A DNA stretch of 64,000 nt, taken from NCBI RefSeq assembly GCF_003254395.2, contig NC_037641.1:6377001-6441000 (forward strand). Reading direction: 5' to 3'. This DNA is from Apis mellifera. Lineage: Eukaryota > Arthropoda > Insecta > Hymenoptera > Apidae. Below are positions 33,901 to 49,000 of the stretch, piece by piece. The notes under the pieces are model-generated. The model was not told the origin of the DNA. It saw nothing but the letters and a program-made list of their open reading frames with translations, and searched no databases. Numbering within the stretch: position 1 is the first letter of the stretch; each line of letters starts with the position of its first letter. The position numbers and the translations under genes were made by a program.

Positions 33901-35594
33901 ACTCTCAACCCGCTGGAGACCCTCGGCTGTTACCGATTCTAAGATTTCCCACGTGACACACGCGATATGCTTACAACTTATCGCGAAATTTCTTTATTCG
34001 AGGCAGCAAGGTCTGGATCGAAAATTTCCACGAGTATGTATATCAGGAAGTTGAGAAATCGAAAGAATATTTTATATTTTATATAATAATATTTTGAAAT
34101 CCGATTCGACAGTTAATCGATTAATTTTTATTAAATTTTTTATTTTTAAAGAATTCGATTTCTTTCAGCATTTAATTTTTTTTTTTTTTTGATCTTTTAA
34201 ATGAAATTCTTGGAAAAAGTTTCTTTTAATTTTCTTCCTTTTCTTTTTTTGTAATGTTTTTTTTAAAATGGATCCTCAGCTTCGATCGAAAATTTTTCTA
34301 CCTTCCACACTTTAATATTTTTTCAATATTTTTTCGACTTCGAAGTCTTCTTTAATCCCCGGCATTTTTTTTTAAGTCTTCTACAAACTTCTTTAATGTT
34401 TCCCAACATCTTTTAATCCTCTTATCTTTCTATAATATGTTTCACCACTTTCCAAATCTTTAACAGTCCTCATTTTTTAATCCGGCAAACTTAATTTTCT
34501 TTCATTCGTCTTAAATGTTACTCAATCCCCTTCACTCCTTTCCAAACTTGTTTAATCCCTGTCCTATCCCTTCTTCTTTTGATCTTACATCTCATATTTT
34601 CGAGAAATCAAAATTTATGGCACAGAACGAGAAGTGATTATTTTTCAAATATCATTTTAAACAAGTAATCACGAAGATGGAACGTTCCATTTTATTTTCT
34701 TAAGATTGGGATAAAAAATATTTTCACGAAATAAATATTTCCTAAGGATATTTATTATCCGAGATGTTCTTCTGAATAATGAATAATTTTCACGATAATT
34801 TAAAATCAGTATATGGAGAAACGAACGTGATCAACTGGAGGCCGGTGTGCATCCCTTTAATTAAGGCTCTCGTGTATCAGCCCGTCCATTTGCGTGCAAT
34901 TTTCTTGCAGATAAGATAAGGGAATGAATTTCGGTGGCCTGAAGAACTTTCTAGGCCGGCGCTTCTTGCAATTACAAGCGTAAACGCTTTTAATGATCGA
35001 ATCTCGAGTCACGTTAAAACGTTTCGAATTAGAGCTGCTCGACGTGTTGTACAATTGTTCGAATTTCGAAGCAAACATTTTACTCGAAAATCTTTCCAAA
35101 AATTTCCCATAATTTCTTCAACCAATTTTCATGAGTTTCGAGTTATATAAGTTGGATTTTTTTTTTAGAAGAGTTGTACACGAAAATAATAGATTGGTTT
35201 GTGGAACGAGAATGTATTTATTATTCTATTTTAATTCGCAGTTGTTTAATCAAAACCATTTAATCGAAACACGTTGTTCGTATCATACATATTGGCATGA
35301 TTACTTTCCACTGAAATTATAAAGTATATTAATAATATAATACGCTTGAATATCTTTGTTTGAATGTTTCCACGAACAATAAACGTTGTTTTATCTGTCG
35401 TTATACCATTTTGATCAAATTATTGAGACGTATTAAACGTGATAACAATCGTATTACTGATTTATATAAAGTTCATTAAAATTGAATAATGAAAAAATAA
35501 TAAGAAATCAAATTATTTCTTGAATATTTCCTTTATATACTTTTATCAAATTTTCCTTTGATTTCCTATTTGTCGTCCACATTTTTGTATCATT

Positions 35595-35946
35595 CCTTTT
35601 TATTTATACTCATCTCATCGTTGCATAAAGCAAATCTTATACAATGGTGCATTAAAATTTGTATACAAATTTTCTAATTCTACACGTATGATATTTTATT
35701 TTTTTATTTATTTATAGTCACATATATCTCTTTATACCTCATTGTCAATTTTTATTTATTTTCATTTACTCATACTTTAATACTTTTTATTTATACTCAT
35801 GTTCATCTCATCGTTGCATAAAGCAAATCCCGCACAATGGTACATTTAAATTTGTATACAAATTTTCTAATTCTACACGTATAACATTTTATTTTTTTTA
35901 TTCATTTATAGTCACATATATATCTTTATACCTCATTGTCAATTTT
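35595..35946. repeat. duplication of a 163-bp AT-rich unit
   Basis: Copies near 35595-35757 and 35784-35946 share CATCTCATCGTTGCATAAAG and CCTCATTGTCAATTTT. A short T/A spacer separates them. Confidence 0.8.
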
Positions 35947-36444
35947 CGAGATATATACGTATTTGAAACGTATTATCGAACGTTCAGTATCTTTCGTTGA
36001 TTAGTATATTCCGACAATTTCCTCGCGCATAAGCGTCCCGAATCGGTAAACGCGAGTCCAGGATTTCCTTACAACAGATTCGCCTTAAGGAACGATTCCT
36101 CGTATGGTATGCAACCACTGATTACTTTGAAATCGTGTATCGTGCGCGTAATTATTATCTCTTCACTCTCTCATCCTTTTGTACTTGGTACATGTTAATG
36201 TGACGAAAAGTAATAATCGGAATCGCTTGAGATTTTTATCCCTTTTAAATACGCATTTAAATAAATGTTTTGTCGTCGGTATTATGAAATTTAACTCTGA
36301 TAATTCTTGAGAAATTTTCGCGTTTTCTCTCTCTGGAAACTTGAAATATTTTTATATTATTCACACGTCCATGTGTTCGTATTCGAAATGATGCATTAAC
36401 GAAAGAAGATAAACGAGAATATAAGAAACTTTTTTCTACTTCCA

Positions 36445-36631
36445 TCCTAAATTAAAAATATTTCTCTTATTCCAACCCATTCAAAAAACCACGAAGAATA
36501 TATATATATACATATTATAAATATTTCAATTTTTCTTTTCATATGCCAAATAAATTATTCCACTTACAAAAATTCATAAATCCTAAATTAAAAATATTTC
36601 TCTTATTCCAATCCATTCAAAAAACCACGAA

Positions 36632-36683
<52 letters not shown>

Positions 36684-36825
36684 TATAAATATTAACTCTC
36701 AATTTTTCTTTTCTTATGCCAAATAAATTATTCCACTTACAAAAATTCATAAATCCTAAATTAAAAATATTTCTCTTATAGGTAAAGTACTTTCTCTTAT
36801 TCCAATCCATTCAAAAAACCACGAA

Positions 36826-36869
<44 letters not shown>

Positions 36870-37097
36870 TATAAATATTAACTCTCAATTTTTCTTTTCA
36901 TATGCCAAATAAATTATTCCACTTACAAAAATTCATAAATCCTAAATTAAAAATATTTCTCTTATAGATATTTTCTCTTATTCCAATCCATTCAAAAAAC
37001 CACGAAGAATATATATATACACATATTATAAATATTAACTCTCAATTTTTCTTTTCATATGCCAAATAAATTATTCCACTTACAAAAATTCATAAAT
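36445..37097. repeat. four tandem copies of a 136-186 bp unit with a variable TA tract
   Basis: Units start with TCCTAAATTAAAAATATTTC at 36445, 36581, 36754 and 36940. Most of the length difference comes from an internal TA microsatellite, longest in the second and third copies (about 36632-36675 and 36828-36863). The third and fourth copies share an extra TTATAG insertion. Confidence 0.9.
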
Positions 37098-37099
37098 CC

Positions 37100-40000
37100 A
37101 ATTAAAATTCTGAATAATTATAGAAAAATCAGATGCACATTCTTTTCCCTTACCATTCAAATTCCTCTAATTACCTAATTTTACGAGAAATCATTAATCA
37201 ATCCGATTCGATACTTGGAAAAAAAAATATATATATATATTCCACACACTTGCGAACGTGCACAACGACAATTCCGAACAACTCCTCGACTCGGACGTTA
37301 TATAGAAGTTCGCGACATTCCGCAAACATTCCCCGGACGAGGGAGCACGGATTCGAGCATCCCGGCTCTTTGGTATCCGACAAATGTAACGCCCGGCTAA
37401 AAACGTATAGTTTAGCGTTTCTTATTCATCCCTTCCTCCTCTTCCTCCTCCTCCTCCTCCTGCCCTCCCTCCCTCTTCCTTCTTTCACAAGGGATTTTCG
37501 ATCCCTTTTCGCGTGTACAATTTGGCTGCCAGATTCCAGTGGAGCCAGTTTCGCGAACTGTGGGCCAACCGCGAGAGACCCAACCGAGAGAAGGTACGGG
37601 CGGACGTGTTACACGGGAGCGCGCATGAAGGCATCTCCGGCCGAAATACCGCGTGTCATTGTATCGCGAGAAATCCACGGTGGATACGTTGGAACACGAA
37701 TTGGATTGCAATTGCTATTGCAAAGTATTTCAATTTTCTTAATTGGGTGACTGCGGGCATTTTAATTTATCGAGCGGGGCTGATTGAGCGGGGCGGAGTA
37801 AGGTTTCGTGATTATCGGGGGGTGCTAATGCGGAATTAATCCCTCGAGAGGCGAATTGCGAGGCGAATTTTCCTATTGCGGAGCGAGTGTCGTATTGTTC
37901 CCCCGTAAGAATTATTAACTGCGCGATGAATTATAGAGGGTGTGTTATATGTATTGGAAACGTGTTGCTACGGGATAATTATTCTATTTTCTTTCTTTTT
38001 TAAATTGCGTGGAGTAATTGAAGTTTGGAAAGTTTCGTTCTTCTGTATATTATGCATCGTTGATCAATTTTTTAAATTCTTGCAAACTTAGATTTTACTT
38101 GGAAGAAGATATAACCGCGTGATATTTTTACTCTTCGAGTATTTCCTTGAAATTAAACGATAAAATTTCTACGAATTATAATATTTTATATTCTTTTTCC
38201 TTTTTTTCACACATCTCTCCCAAAAATCTCATCATCACAAAATTTTTCATAAATTCATGTACATCCGCGGTCTAATAATCGCGCCTCGACCACCGCGCGC
38301 GCAAACAACCGCTCTGAAAAAAAAAAAAAAAAAAGAAGAAACTCTCCGCTCCGCAGCAAACCGCCTTACAAACCGCCAAACCGCACTCCATTACCTCCCC
38401 CATCCCGTGTAACCATCCGAAAGAATCCTCTCCTCCGCCAACGCATCCTCCGAAAACATGGTCGGAAAGGCGATCCGACAAGTCCGTGGACACAGGCCGG
38501 CCGCAAAGGGGACACAAACATTCGAGGCGAACGATCATCGAAATTGGAATAGCCGGGGGCCCGGGGAATCGTGGCGAGGGGGGAGGAAGGGTACGGTATG
38601 TATAAGAAGCGCAACAATGTAGCCAGAGAAGGTATCCACGAGAGGAAGGTGGACCCGATATCGGTGGACTCTGGAGTGCTTGGTAATTATCTTAGTTCCA
38701 GGTTTAATAGACGCCCGGTATTTCGGATTGGCTCTAATGACGCCGTTTACCGAATTTATATCGTCGTTCGGCCCTCAAATTGCCTGAATTATCCTTCCAT
38801 CTCTCTCTCTCTCTTTCTTTCTTCCCGCTCTTCATAGTCTTTCCGTTTGCTGGCCGCTTTTCGAGGCCGGTTATATCCTTCTTGTCGTCGGCCCTCCTTC
38901 ACCCTTGATGTATGTTCAATTATCCACGTCCACGTGGTCAAGCACGGTTGGAAAGCTGGGGACGCGGCGGCGGCGGCGGCGGCGACTCGGGTCAAGATCG
39001 AGAAAGACATTTATTATCTCGTGCGAGCGCGAGACGGTCCGTCTCCTGCTTCGAGCAGGAATCTTAAAAAAGGATGATCTCGAAAGGGGGTCGGCGATGA
39101 TATGCGCAGGGCGAGGGTATCCACGGGAACGTTGGAACGGCATGCGACAGGCGGAAAAACGCGCGCGAGCGGAACAAAGGGGTAACGCGGCGAGGATCGT
39201 GTGTGTGCGTGTGTATGCGCGCGAGCATAAAAGGAGGCGAGGGAGAGGGTAGAAGAAACGGCATATGCGCGCACAAACGGCACAAACGGACGTCTGTTAT
39301 TGGAATTTTAACAGCGTCAACGAACGGTGAAAGCCGCGGGATATGCGGCTTCTTGCCTGTGGTTCAGCTGGTTACGAAAAAGGGGGGAGGGAGATGGCGT
39401 GTTAAGAGTTTGGAAAATTGGCGACGAGATATTTTTGCTATCTTTAAAATTATTTATTTTGTGTTTTTTAAACAGATTTGTTTCCAAGTTATCATTCCTA
39501 TGCCAATGGATCAATGTGGTATCTTCAAGTTGTTGAACGAAAATGAACGAGCAAGATCGATACAAAGTGATTCTCGAGGATCGAGCAATTATCCTGAGCA
39601 TTAAACTCGCGTTATCCATATTGCAACTAACTTCAAAATCACCAATATGGAAATCTCACAGGAGGGAGGGAGGTACATTCCCTTTTTCATCCCCCTTAAC
39701 GGCACTAGATTCAGACCTACATATCTCTCGAATCGAATCTATCGAAGTTGGGATCGTTCAATCTTGAACCGATAAACAGAGGATCGTTTGGGAGGAAAAC
39801 TTGGACGAGACTCCCTCCTCGCGAATTGCAAAAATCGCGGCCACGATAAAGGACACAATGCTTGCCTCCTCCCTTATTCCCTTATATACGCGTTACACAC
39901 GAATAAAGGATAGAGAAATCTTATTGCCGCATCCGTTTGAGTGGAGAAAAGTAAGAGCGATGGCCCATTCGGGATGGCGATATTGCCGTCACAGTGAGAG

Positions 40001-43000
40001 TCGAATGGATAAGCATAAATTTTCCAGTCAACAATACGATCGGGACCAATTGCGCGCGTTATCCGCGGGATCCGCTCCTTGGAAAAATAGATTCGAAGAA
40101 GTTTTTCGTTGTTCTAAAAACGATAATCGGATACGTTTGTTGAATGGAAATAAAAATGAAAATGTTCGCTTGTCCGAATGCTGTTTGACGAAGTATCCCT
40201 TTTTTTGTTGGAAAGGGATTATTCGAGCGGAGAGAAGAAGAAAATTGGATTCGTTTCGATCCTTTACATTACATTGATCGTTTTTCTTGCTCCACGAGAT
40301 GGAAATTCTTCGATATTAAATGTTGATAAGAACGATTCTTACGAATTCATTTATGAATTAGAAATTATACGTACACTTTCGTGGATAATATATTTTTTTC
40401 TTTTGGAAGAAGAGAAAAAGCTTTCAGATTTTCTTTCTCGTTCGTTGTTCGCTTCTTGCAATCGTTCTTCCTTGAATTAAATTGGCCGGAAATACTATTC
40501 GCCGCTATCGTTTATCGCGATAAACGGAAATGGCGGAAAGAAATGTTTCCATCGTTTGCAACACCGACTTCCGAGAAGAATATAAAAGAAGAGAGCCGTA
40601 TCCCTGCCATCGATAGTTGAACGATTGAATACAAATTTCATCTTGTTTTGCAACGATATTGCGTTTGCATGCGAAATATATATGGAAAAATTTCCTCGCT
40701 ACTGTACTTTCATCATTTTATCTACTATTAGATTAACATACAGGAATGAATCTCGAAGAACATCAATACTCGTAATTTTGATCCCTTTGACTCAAGACGA
40801 GGACGATATTGACACGAAGATAAAAAAATCTCTTCTACATCGAAGAGATCCCCTGTAAAATAAAATTAAACAGAAAGACCATGGAATTATCGCATAGGGG
40901 AATGGCTCAACGTTCGTTAAATTTCCTCATTGACGTGAAGCCAGTCTCCAGTGAACAGGAGAAAAAAATGAAAAGCGAGGAAGAAAATTCGCCATTATCT
41001 TAAAAGTCTCTCCCTTCTCCTTCCTTATCCTCATCCCTTAACGATGAGAATCAAAATCACCATCCAAATAAATCAGACTGCGCACACGAGTTTGTTCAAA
41101 TTATCGGTAATCCAGCCGAGGCATCGGAATGTTAATACGCCTTCCAGTGGACATTATTCCCAAGCGGGGAAAGAAAAACGAGCCGAGCCTCATCCTCGTA
41201 TCCAGGGGAGTCGGAGACACAAAGGCCGATCTCCCCGTCTCCTTCTTTCACGGATATCCCTGTGAATGGGTGGCACGGGTGTCAAGGATGAGAGAGAGAG
41301 ACAGAGAGACGCGAGGTGGACGACAGGAAGTGGACGGTCGTCGAACGTCGCGCGTTAAAACCGTTTCGTTGCATCATCGGTGGTGCACGAGACGCAACGA
41401 GTGAGGGAGGAGGATCCTTTAGTAATTAACGAAGCTGTTGGCGATTGCAATCTGGCGCACGAGCCGCCCCGGGCGGAAGAGATTGGAGGAGGAAAGCGAG
41501 AAAGCCGCATGCCTCGAATATTAATGCGCCGCTCCTCATTGTCTCCGAGTTTCGCTCTTTCGATGCTCTTCTACATCCTTTTCCAACGATCATCCTGGCC
41601 TCCTTCCACACTTTCCTAATATTCTTCTTTTTTTTCGGCTCTATTAGGCCGCCTATTTCAATCCTTCGTGCGATTAAAAGCAAGGCTTTTTTCTTTTTTT
41701 TTCAATTCTGAGGAGAGTGGAGGAGCGTTTTAATCGATCTAATTTATCCACGCGCTTCTTGAACTTTTTTCGATTTCACGGATCGCCAGAGGAGGATTAA
41801 CTCGTGTTCTTTTTTATCAGAGAGTGATCTAATTCGAGGGAAGAGATTAGAGACGATGCAGATAACAATTCGAATGAGAATTTACTTGTTGAGCGGCGTA
41901 CACTTGTCAAACATGTGTCCGGCTGTGATAACGCGGGGATTAATGGTGGAGGGAAGGCAGTAACAAGGATGGAAAGAGAGTTATCGCCTCGCGACCCAGT
42001 CGACACATCCAACGCGTTAAAGACAGAAGAGAGCGGCGTCTCGAATATTAATGCGACATTCGCCATTGTTAACGAGTGGCCAGGACCTTTGTTCCAAGAC
42101 GTTGATGTATGCCCCGGCCGATCTAGACAATAGCCTACTTCTCTACTGCTCGTCACTGCCTCCCGTGATACGCTTCGTGTCGCCAGACAAACGTGTCCAA
42201 CGATGATACGCAAAAATTTCTGAGAAATTCCGAGATCGATCGATCCGAGAAAGGGGAAATATTTTATATAAAGCAAATAGATGATTTCGATCAATCGCGA
42301 AAAGGAAAATTTGTTAGAAGTTTTTTAAATAAATCTACGAATTCGAAAGATTGATAATTCGTTATATTCGTGAGAAAATTGGAACTATTACTGGTTCGAT
42401 ATAATCAATAGAGAATAATTGGATCGATACATCGTATATTATATTATAATCGTTTTCAATCGAATTTCCGGCTCGATAAAGAACAAATTTAATATTTGCG
42501 ATGAAACACGGCTTGGTCTGTAACACAATATTTGATAATTAATATTGAACGATCCCGTCAATAAAATCTAACTGCAACTCGCAGCTAAGCGTGGCAAGAA
42601 GCGACGTCAAATAAATTTACATATTCAACTATCCGTCCCACCGCACGGCAAACCACGGTTTAATGGAATTCTCATAGAGCGGCCTCGTCTCTAACACGAG
42701 ACAATGCGCGAGTATATCCAAGTTACCGTACGTCGCCACTGGAATCCATTTGTTTCCTGGGCCAAACAAGTCGTGGGCCAAAAATCGCGTGGACGAATCC
42801 AACAAATAAATACAGAAACCGCGGCCAGAGGAGGAGGAGGAGGAGGAGGAGGAGTATTCTCCTCCATTATCTCTGGAAACCGCGTTACCTACCGCATCGT
42901 TGCCAGAATCTCTCTTTGCCACCCCTCTTCGCCGTGTACACGGCATCGATCAGGACAGGTTTCTCTCGCGCTTCGAGGCTTCGAGTCGAACAGGTGTTGT

Positions 43001-46000
43001 TTCGACGAGGAAAAAACCCGTGGCGGGGAGCAAAAAGTGGATGGACACGGACGAAGGAGGAGGAGGAGGCAAAACCTCTTTCGGTTCCCCTTTTCGAGGT
43101 CGACCTCGATCGAAAAAGAAAGGATGGAGCTGTCCGCGGAAGAGGGATGCGTATCGTTACGTTACTAATGGACGCCCTTTTAGATTTCTGTGCGGGGAAT
43201 GCGCGCCTCGAGGAGTCGCGCGAGCCGCACTTCTCCCTCGGCCAAGCCGGATTAACGAGTTCCGCAGGACCCCTTCAACCTTTCCTCCGTTTACACGAGC
43301 CGCGTTAACGACCACGCGCTACGTGCCGCGCCCTTTGACTGGTGATTTCGCGAGCCGCGCGCATGGAAAACGCTCTTTCACGCTCCCTGATAAAGTGGTG
43401 GACGCGATTCGAGGTTTGGAAAAAAAGATTCGAAAGGCTTTGGGGAGAAAGGTCGGTGGCTCTTCCTTCCGTGGTTCTCAAATTAGGGCGAAGAAGATTG
43501 TGGGGGAAGAATGAGAAAATAATTAGAATGAGGTGAGATTCGAGAGAAAAGATTGTTCTTTGCACGGATGCAAGAATTTGGGAATACTTCACACGATGCG
43601 ATCGTTTGATCACGTTGAAAGATCGAATTTTTATCGAACATGATCGCAGAAATAGAGTTTAAATAATTGTTTTGTTCGAATATTATAACTTTGAATATAT
43701 TTTCTATCTTTTTCTTTTTCGTTTAGAAAAGTTTGAGAATCACTTTCCTACGAAGTTCCATCTCCGTGCCTTGTAATTCGGTGTAAGACATTTTCTTTTT
43801 TGAGAACTTGTGTGGATGAATATACGGTTTCTTTTAAAGAGCACAAGTTGGTATGGAAGTTGGAGTAATTTGCTTGGACGTATTCGTACGCTGATTCTTT
43901 TCTCGCGAATATATTTTTAAAATTCTTTAAAATTCATATCTATCTTTATACGAAAAACGAATAAGCGATTCATTAATTTAATTTCTGTATTTTCTTTCAA
44001 CATATTCCTTCGATATTATTATCATTGTTAATAAGAGTGAAATGCAACTTATTCTTGCTTTATGAATATTTCCACAATCCTATTTCGCTATCACTTTTAT
44101 TCCCATCGAAAAAGAGACAATATCATCAATCAGAAAGATTAATTCCTATTGGCATCAATTTACTTAATTAAAAAAGATCAGATAAATCATGTTAATGGTA
44201 GTCAAAAAATACTCGACGTATTTTTATCCGAATAATAATAATAATATCGAAAACGAGATAAACCACGGATAAACCAATCCTTCCAAAAAAAAAAAAAAAA
44301 AAATTTGGAATCGACTTCGATCCCAATTTTTACTTTCCAATCCCTTCACACTGATTTCTGATTCCTTTAACTGTCGGCGAAAACTGGGAGGGCAAACCGT
44401 TGCCGCGGACGGTCTGCTCGATGTTGGGGGAGGGATGGAGAGGGGCGGTAAAATGCAAAAGGACGGGGCACATGTCGGGGCCATGTCAGAGTCAGGGAAC
44501 TAGGTGAGAGGACTTCTGGGATTAAGCCATTTTTCCGCTACGTGACTCCGTGGCCGGATCGGGAAAGAAGTTTTCGTGGGGAGAAGCTAGTTTCCGCGGG
44601 GCGGTATTTCCCGGAAACGATGTCCTCGCCTCCTTACACGATTACAATAAATTTCCGCCGACGGCGTTATTCCCCGCACCTTTAATAACGGCTCGGCTCA
44701 AGCCCGAGCTCTCATTAAAATTTATATAGAACTCGGCCGGATTCGAACGTGTGGGTCGGGCGACACGATTTACGCGTTAAATTCTTAACCGCGATAAGAA
44801 GAAGGAGATCGTGTGTGATAGTTTTAGAAGTATTGAAGATTTGTGTGGTGAAACGTTTGTGTAGATAATTTTCTGTATCGAAGTTGATTACAGGATCCGT
44901 TTTTTATATTTATTATATATTTCCTTTTTGACAAAATTCGATGAATGTTAATAAAGATTTCAATCTTCGAATCATTTTTGATTTCCAAATTTTAGATGCC
45001 AATTATCATTTATGGGTTATTTATGAAAGCAAAATTTATTTATTATAATCCACTAAGAAAAATTTAAGTACAGATTCGAATCACTTAATAAAAGCAATTT
45101 CCTTCGATTTCTAAAATCGCGAAGTTTATAAAAGGAAGGAAATATTATCAATTTTTCTTTTCTCACGGATTAGACATATCTCACGAAAACATTAAGATCT
45201 TGCAAAAGGAAGAAGCTTTAATCGGTGCAATACAATTGTAATCAAATCGCAAACAGAGCTCGATCAGAAGAAAACAAGATTCTCGAATACGGATAACAAG
45301 ATAAGAACAATAACGTTTCTCATAATACTTCATCCCGAAGAAATGATAAATCAGAGGGAAAAACTTTCCATCCGAGGGAAACCCAGAAGAGGACCAGCAC
45401 CGTTTCTTCTTTCTCTTGAGCGCAATGCGAAAGATAAGTAACCGGTAATAACATCGGGACAGCATAATAATTCTTGAAACGAGCTGCGACAGAAGCGACG
45501 GTAAGAATCTCTCGCGAGGACGAGGTCTAGAGAGGGAGACGAAGAGAGAAAGAGAGGGAGGAAGAAGAGGAGGAGGAGAGAGAGGGTTAACCGGGGAAGA
45601 AGAAGAAACGTTGCTGCGATGCAAACAATGCCTCCTCGTGGTTTTTCATCGCCTGTCCGCGTCGCGAGTCCAAAGAGAGCTCGTCTTTTTTCGACGTGGA
45701 TAAACCGCACGGTTCCGCTTAGCGCCAAAGGACATTTCGAGACGATACTCGTTCCCCGTCGCTTTTTTTCCCCTCCCCCCTTCACAGAATTGAACCTCTT
45801 GACTTGGATGGGATCTGAGGCTGATGTTGAGAGGCTCTATAGATTGTTTTCTTTTCTTCTTTTTTTCCCCTCTTTTTTGAAGACAATTTTTATTCAAATC
45901 CTTTTTTCTCCTGTCTGTAATTATCTTTTTAAGATACGATTCTTTTTTTAATAATAAAATAGTCGCGAAGAGTTTTCCACATTTGACTTTTCTTTGCGTG

Positions 46001-49000
46001 TTTAGTACAAGCGTTTTGTTATCGCACGACCATTTTGAATTTAAGCGCAATTCCCGTCGTTTTACGAAGGCTTGTGATATAACAATTGGCCGAGGTTTGT
46101 TACAGTTTGTTTTAAAACCGTGTTTACCTAAACTTTAACCCATCAAGTAGTAAGCTATCATATCTATACGAAATACGGGATCCAGCTTCACCTGAGGCGG
46201 TCTCGGAGGCAAACAGTACGCGTATTATCGCGTACAATTCTGTCCAAGGTTTAATTAAACTAGACGATTTTAGTTTAAACGACGATTCACCGAATCGTTT
46301 GTAAATAGGTTAATTACAAAAGAGCGAAAAATATATTTCGAGTTATAATTACCGAGTTTGAAAAGAAAGAGCGCGTAAATAAATTACGTATTTTCTTTGA
46401 AAAAAGTTTAAATTTTTAAAATGTGTTGGGGGATTAAACGTGTTGGGAATGAACAAAGATAAGCCACGAAAATACAATACGAGATGTGAAAATAGAACTA
46501 AATTATTTGCCCAACAATAGCAAATATTATATAAAATCAACTGTCTACGCTTTTTTTAAAATAAATATAACCAGAAATCTTTCATTTTCACCAACTTTCT
46601 TCGTCTGGAAAACAGAACAAATCATTCTCTTATAAATTCGATAAGCTATTTAAAAAAAGCAGATTTTTATGAAATACACATTTCTTTTTCTTGAAACTCG
46701 AATCATATAGAGAATGTTTTAAAATTTCTAAATTGCAAAATTCTTCGAACCTCTTTTCTCATTGGACAAAGAAAAATAAAAATCAACTACGAAAAAAGAA
46801 AAAAATCTCGGCAAACTAGTTTACGTTTCACGGAATATCTCTGTTGTAGAGAGATTAATTAAAAAAAAAAAAAAAAAAAATTCCAATTATCTTCAATTAT
46901 CTCGAACGAGCCAAGGGTGGAAAAGATGGCGGAAAATTGTCATGGAAAAGAACTGGGGAAAAGTTCTTCGCGGGGTCTGTGCATCCAAAAATTGCATCTC
47001 GTCGCTTATATCACGGAGATGCAATCCGGCCGAGTAATTTCCCCGCCCGTCTCCGGAGAAATTCGGCCGTGTCGGATTTCTTTCGACGAAGACGAGCTTC
47101 GCCAAGTCGCGTAATTGCATTCCCACGGAATCGGTGGACGCCTCGCGTTATCGCAGGGGATTTCATCCGGCAATCGGCGCGAGGAAAACGCCCGATTCAG
47201 CCAACGAGTTTAGGTAAATTAAGCCAATTGTTCGACGAATCTCGTTACTCGTTGCTCGTCGATGTCCCCTGGAAATCTCGCTTTCGATGATCCCTCGTGA
47301 ATAATTTTCGTGGATAATCGATCAATCAAGATAGAAATAAAATTGACATATCGAATGAGTTGGTAGTGGAATTACGAGAAAAGAATGGAATGCAAGAATA
47401 CGATAAAAAGAATTTTGTAAAATTTCGAGCAAGAATTAATTCATCTATCATTCTTGACAATCTTATGATAAATCCATCATCAACATCATCAAGTACGCAT
47501 TAAATCGTGAAAAGTCGTTATATACTCTAACTTCGAATTAATAACGAAATACTATTATAAAATTGAACGATATTCGACTTTTTCCTCTCATCGTAACATT
47601 TTTCAAATATTTCAAACGAGATATCCGAAATACTTCAACCACTTCAAACGTTGAACCTTGAGAAAAATGACGGGGAAGAAATAATACCTTGGACAATCTT
47701 TCTCCCTTCGGCTTCTCTCTTTTTAACAGTACACGCATTTCCAGAATTTCAAGTGATCGGATTCGTGGCGAGGAAGGGGAATAATTTTTAGCTACAGGCT
47801 AGCGGAAGGGTCGAGACGACGACAACGAAAGCGTCACGACATTCCTCGAGGAATCTCTGGGATGCTTGATGGCGGGGTTACCGAGGGTCACGTCGCAGCC
47901 TTGCTCGTCCGCTTTTGGCCGCCATTTGTCACGTTGACGTTTGCAAGCGCGCTTAGAATCGCGAGAGGTAATCGCGCGAGGAGATGTAAAACGCATTCGT
48001 CAGGCTCCAGGAGACTTCCGTGTGAAATCCTTCGACAGGAAACCGCTATCGGTGTGGAATCGTGGAAAAATAGCCACCGCTTTCCCACCTGATAAATAGA
48101 GGATCGTCACACCCTGGACTCGAGGAAGGCCAGAGGGAGGAAGGAAGGAAGGGAGGATGGTGAATCGAAGATGGTGTGAAACTTGATAAAACACGTTGCG
48201 AGTATACGTTGAGAAGTGAATCTTTCTTGCATCGTTTATACGCTCTCCGTTCTCTGAAGATACGAAGTGTGAATTTGTAAATGTAACAAGTGTACGATTC
48301 TTTTTTTTTTAAAAAACTTGAATACGTTAGAAAAAATAACTGTTTGCCTTAATAGTTTGAAATTGAAGGAAGAATAACACGAAAATTTCCACACACGATA
48401 CAAAAAAGAAGAAAATAATGAAGAATTTAATACGAGTTATCGACAAAGTTTCGGACGAAATCGGACTCCTCATAAAAATATGGGTAAAAGTACACAGGCC
48501 ATAAATATAGGTAAAAGCTGTCGGGTCGCGCATAGCGGAAGATTGAGCAATCAAGAAAAATACTTGGCCACGGCAGATGTTCTTAGGCCTCGAATCCTGT
48601 ATCGGGGGGCCTGTACAGGCCCGCGGACATTTATTCGAAGGGGGTTCGATCGAGTTGGATTTCGGTGAAAGAGACAAGCGGTGTACGTGCAGGAATGCCC
48701 CTGTTACCCCTGTCACAGGCACCGGCTGTCTGTACATCATTCGGCCGGTGATTCAGGGCAGCACTTAGCCCACTCTTATTGGGCTTTCAGTCGGTACCAT
48801 TAGCCTTCCACCATTGGGATAGGCATCTTGTAATTTCTTGTATTCCCGAACAGGCTTCGATCGAAAGCCCGCCCCGCCACCCCACGCGACGTACCGATCG
48901 GACATTGAAGAACGGCCCGGACATGGTCCCCCCCTGGTGTTCTTCTGCCTCACCGGATACACGACAGTTTCGAGGCAGATTCTGATGTACGAACACGCCG

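Larger units (their letters stand above)
26210..36440. other. noncoding stretch downstream of the tRNA
   Basis: Holds the hAT-like element, the 208-bp duplication and the POU-site island. A CpG-rich island at about 27000-27480 carries overlapping open frames on both strands (one of 166 codons), which is expected of GC-rich DNA with few stop codons; a promoter there is possible. A TA run lies near 30103, a pyrimidine-rich degenerate repeat at 34290-34580. No gene is recognised. Confidence 0.55.

Noticed and set aside
37133..37750. 205-codon open frame on the plus strand
   Set aside because: It starts in AT-rich intergenic-looking DNA, crosses a leucine-rich stretch made by a CTC repeat, has competing open frames on both strands and no recognisable domain.
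39801..40277. 158-codon plus-strand frame
   Set aside because: It lacks an ATG start at its beginning, has no recognisable domain and no matching splice sites.
41797..42294. 165-codon minus-strand frame
   Set aside because: No domain or signal is recognised, and a plus-strand frame overlaps it. I leave it as island sequence.
42900..43514. 204-codon open frame and overlapping 154- and 130-codon frames
   Set aside because: Three plus-strand frames are open at once in a CpG-rich island with GGA repeats; this reflects low stop-codon density, not selection on one frame.
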